NCBI GenBank assembly: GCA_045643125.1
Contig: JAZUKE010000139.1
Coordinates: 1 to 25,615 of the forward strand
Direction of reading: 5' to 3'
DNA length: 25,615 bases
Origin: UBA1206 sp045643125
GTDB taxonomy: Bacteria > Bacillota > Clostridia > Oscillospirales > CAG-382
In this document: positions 24,553-25,615 of the stretch, in pieces
Layout: every line of letters begins with the position of its first letter
How positions within the stretch are numbered: the first letter of the stretch is position 1
Translations under genes and position numbers: made by a program
Notes under the pieces: model-generated
What the model was told of the DNA's origin: nothing
The model's database searches: none
The model's input: only the letters and a program-made list of their open reading frames with translations

Positions 24553-25248
24553 ATGCTTAACTACTCCAAAGAAGTCAACAATATGTGCTGCATAGCAAAA
24601 GGCTGCGACCACGGTCCCGCCCCCATTCCCGAAGAAGGCAAATGGGTACAGTCTAAGCAGATCACCGACATTTCCGGTTATACCCACGGCGTGGGCTGGT
24701 GCGCTCCCGAACAGGGCGCCTGCAAGCTCTCCCTCAACGTCAAGAACGGCGTTATCGAAGAAGCTCTTGTAGAAACCATCGGCTGCTCCGGTATGACTCA
24801 CTCCGCTGCAATGGCAGCCGAGATCCTTCCCGGCAAGACCATTCTCGAAGCACTCAACACCGACCTTGTCTGCGACGCTATCAATACCGCTATGCGTGAG
24901 CTCTTCCTGCAGATCGTCTACGGCAGATCCCAGTCCGCATTCTCCGAGAACGGACTCGTTATCGGTGCCGGACTTGAAGACCTCGGCAAGGGTGCCCGTT
25001 CCATGGTCGGTACTATGTACGGAACCAAGGAAAAGGGTGTAAGATACCTTGAAATGACCGAAGGCTACTGCACCAGAATGGCTCTTGACGAAAATGACGA
25101 AGTTATCGGTTACGAATTCGTTTCTCTCGGAAAAATGACCGACTTCATCAAAAAAGGAATGGAACCCAACGAAGCATACGAAAAATCCAAGGGCACATAC
25201 GGCCGCTTCTCCGAAGCCGTCAAGTATGTAGACCCCAGACTTGAATAA
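24553..25248 (+). CDS. NifU/IscU-like iron-sulfur cluster assembly scaffold protein
   Basis: Protein of 231 residues. The segment GACKLSLNVKNGVIEEALVE followed by TIGCSGMTHSAAMAAEIL resembles the IscU/NifU N-terminal fold, whose second conserved cysteine lies in a GCGSAIASSS-type loop. Cys57 and Cys78 align with the first two IscU ligands. The third (HCS motif) and the aspartate after the first Cys are not seen. Extra cysteines occur at 12, 13, 18, 50 and 107. The C-terminal part has no further known motif. AAAGG lies eight bases before the ATG. It follows pduL by 29 bases and precedes a GGGtGRT gene by 13, a pairing seen in other Clostridia. A cluster-carrying role is inferred from fold similarity; the partner and client proteins are unknown. 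Confidence 0.82.
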   Translation: MLNYSKEVNNMCCIAKGCDHGPAPIPEEGKWVQSKQITDISGYTHGVGWCAPEQGACKLSLNVKNGVIEEALVETIGCSGMTHSAAMAAEILPGKTILEALNTDLVCDAINTAMRELFLQIVYGRSQSAFSENGLVIGAGLEDLGKGARSMVGTMYGTKEKGVRYLEMTEGYCTRMALDENDEVIGYEFVSLGKMTDFIKKGMEPNEAYEKSKGTYGRFSEAVKYVDPRLE

Positions 25249-25261
25249 GGAGGCACCGATA

Positions 25262-25615
25262 ATGGCTAATTTTGAAGGTTACGAAAGACGTGAGGCTAAG
25301 ATCCTCGCCGTCCTCAAAGAATACGGTATCTCCTCCATCGACGAATGCAAAGCTATCTGCGACGAAAAGGGCATCGACCCCTATACCATCGTCCAGGAAA
25401 CTCAGCCCATCTGCTTTGAAAACGCCAAGTGGGCTTATACCGTCGGCGCCGCCATCGCCATCAAGAAGGGCGACAAGAAGGCCGCTGACGCTGCTGCCGA
25501 TATCGGTATCGGTCTGCAGTCCTTCTGCATTCCCGGCTCCGTTGCCGAAAACCGTAAGGTAGGTCTGGGACACGGCAATCTGGGCGCCATGCTGCTGTCC
25601 GAGGAAACCGACTGC
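25262..25615 (+). CDS. GGGtGRT family protein (N-terminal part, cut by window edge)
   Basis: First 118 residues of a protein of the family named after a GGGtGRT motif, which would lie beyond the window. Members are about 330 residues and of unknown function. Visible blocks are YERREAKILAVLKEYGI, QETQPICFENAKWAYTVGAA and LGHGNLGAMLL. Cysteines at about 29, 33, 51, 89 and 118 are notable. AAGGAGG is eight bases before the ATG. It sits 13 bases after the scaffold gene, so the two are almost certainly co-translated from one message. Codons are strongly biased to C-ending forms (ATC, GCC, TCC), suggesting high expression. The assignment rests on sequence resemblance plus the recurring partnership with the scaffold gene. 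Confidence 0.82.
   Translation, partial: MANFEGYERREAKILAVLKEYGISSIDECKAICDEKGIDPYTIVQETQPICFENAKWAYTVGAAIAIKKGDKKAADAAADIGIGLQSFCIPGSVAENRKVGLGHGNLGAMLLSEETDC

Overview
The window reads as chromosomal DNA of an endospore-forming, low-to-mid GC Firmicute of class Clostridia. The support is a forespore sigma factor (sigG), a yunB sporulation gene, the gdpP-rplI-dnaB order, a clostridial-type ParE/ParC pair, and an Fe-S scaffold gene followed by a GGGtGRT gene. Species cannot be named from the sequence alone. No stretch longer than about 180 bases lacks a gene, and I see no rRNA, tRNA, CRISPR array, insertion sequence or prophage.

Layout. (1) 1-3060, minus strand: a potABCD-type polyamine uptake operon (ATPase, two permeases, and a lipoprotein binding protein cut by the window edge) behind a strong sigma-A-like promoter. 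(2) 3202-7018, plus strand: a DUF368/PopT-like membrane protein, a zinc-ribbon membrane protein of unknown role ending in a clear terminator, then an overlapping OmpR-type regulator and histidine kinase. (3) 7013-9208, sporulation segment: sigG (minus) with a near-consensus SigF-like promoter, a small exported or membrane-anchored unknown protein (minus) with its own terminator, and yunB (plus). (4) 9181-23776, minus strand: a compact ten-gene run trpS-parE-parC-gdpP-rplI-dnaB-tilS-ftsH-(DHHW-like)-(SpoU methyltransferase). Most junctions are shorter than 35 bp or overlap, and one good promoter lies ahead of trpS. (5) 23951-25615, plus strand: pduL, a NifU-like scaffold gene and a GGGtGRT gene (cut by the window edge) behind a TTTACA-17-TATAAT promoter, with codon use typical of highly expressed genes.

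How the parts fit together: block 4 combines translation (trpS, rplI, tilS, rRNA/tRNA methylation), replication and topology (dnaB, parCE), c-di-AMP breakdown (gdpP) and membrane protein quality control (ftsH), so it looks like a growth-linked operon. Block 3 belongs to the sporulation programme. Block 5 couples an acyl-phosphate enzyme with a poorly understood Fe-S-related pair and is the best candidate for undescribed biology. The other leads are a DHHW-family protein that has lost its name-giving motif, a start-stop codon pair fused to the pduL start, an alanine at the usual quinolone-contact serine of ParC, and a stem-loop between gdpP and rplI.
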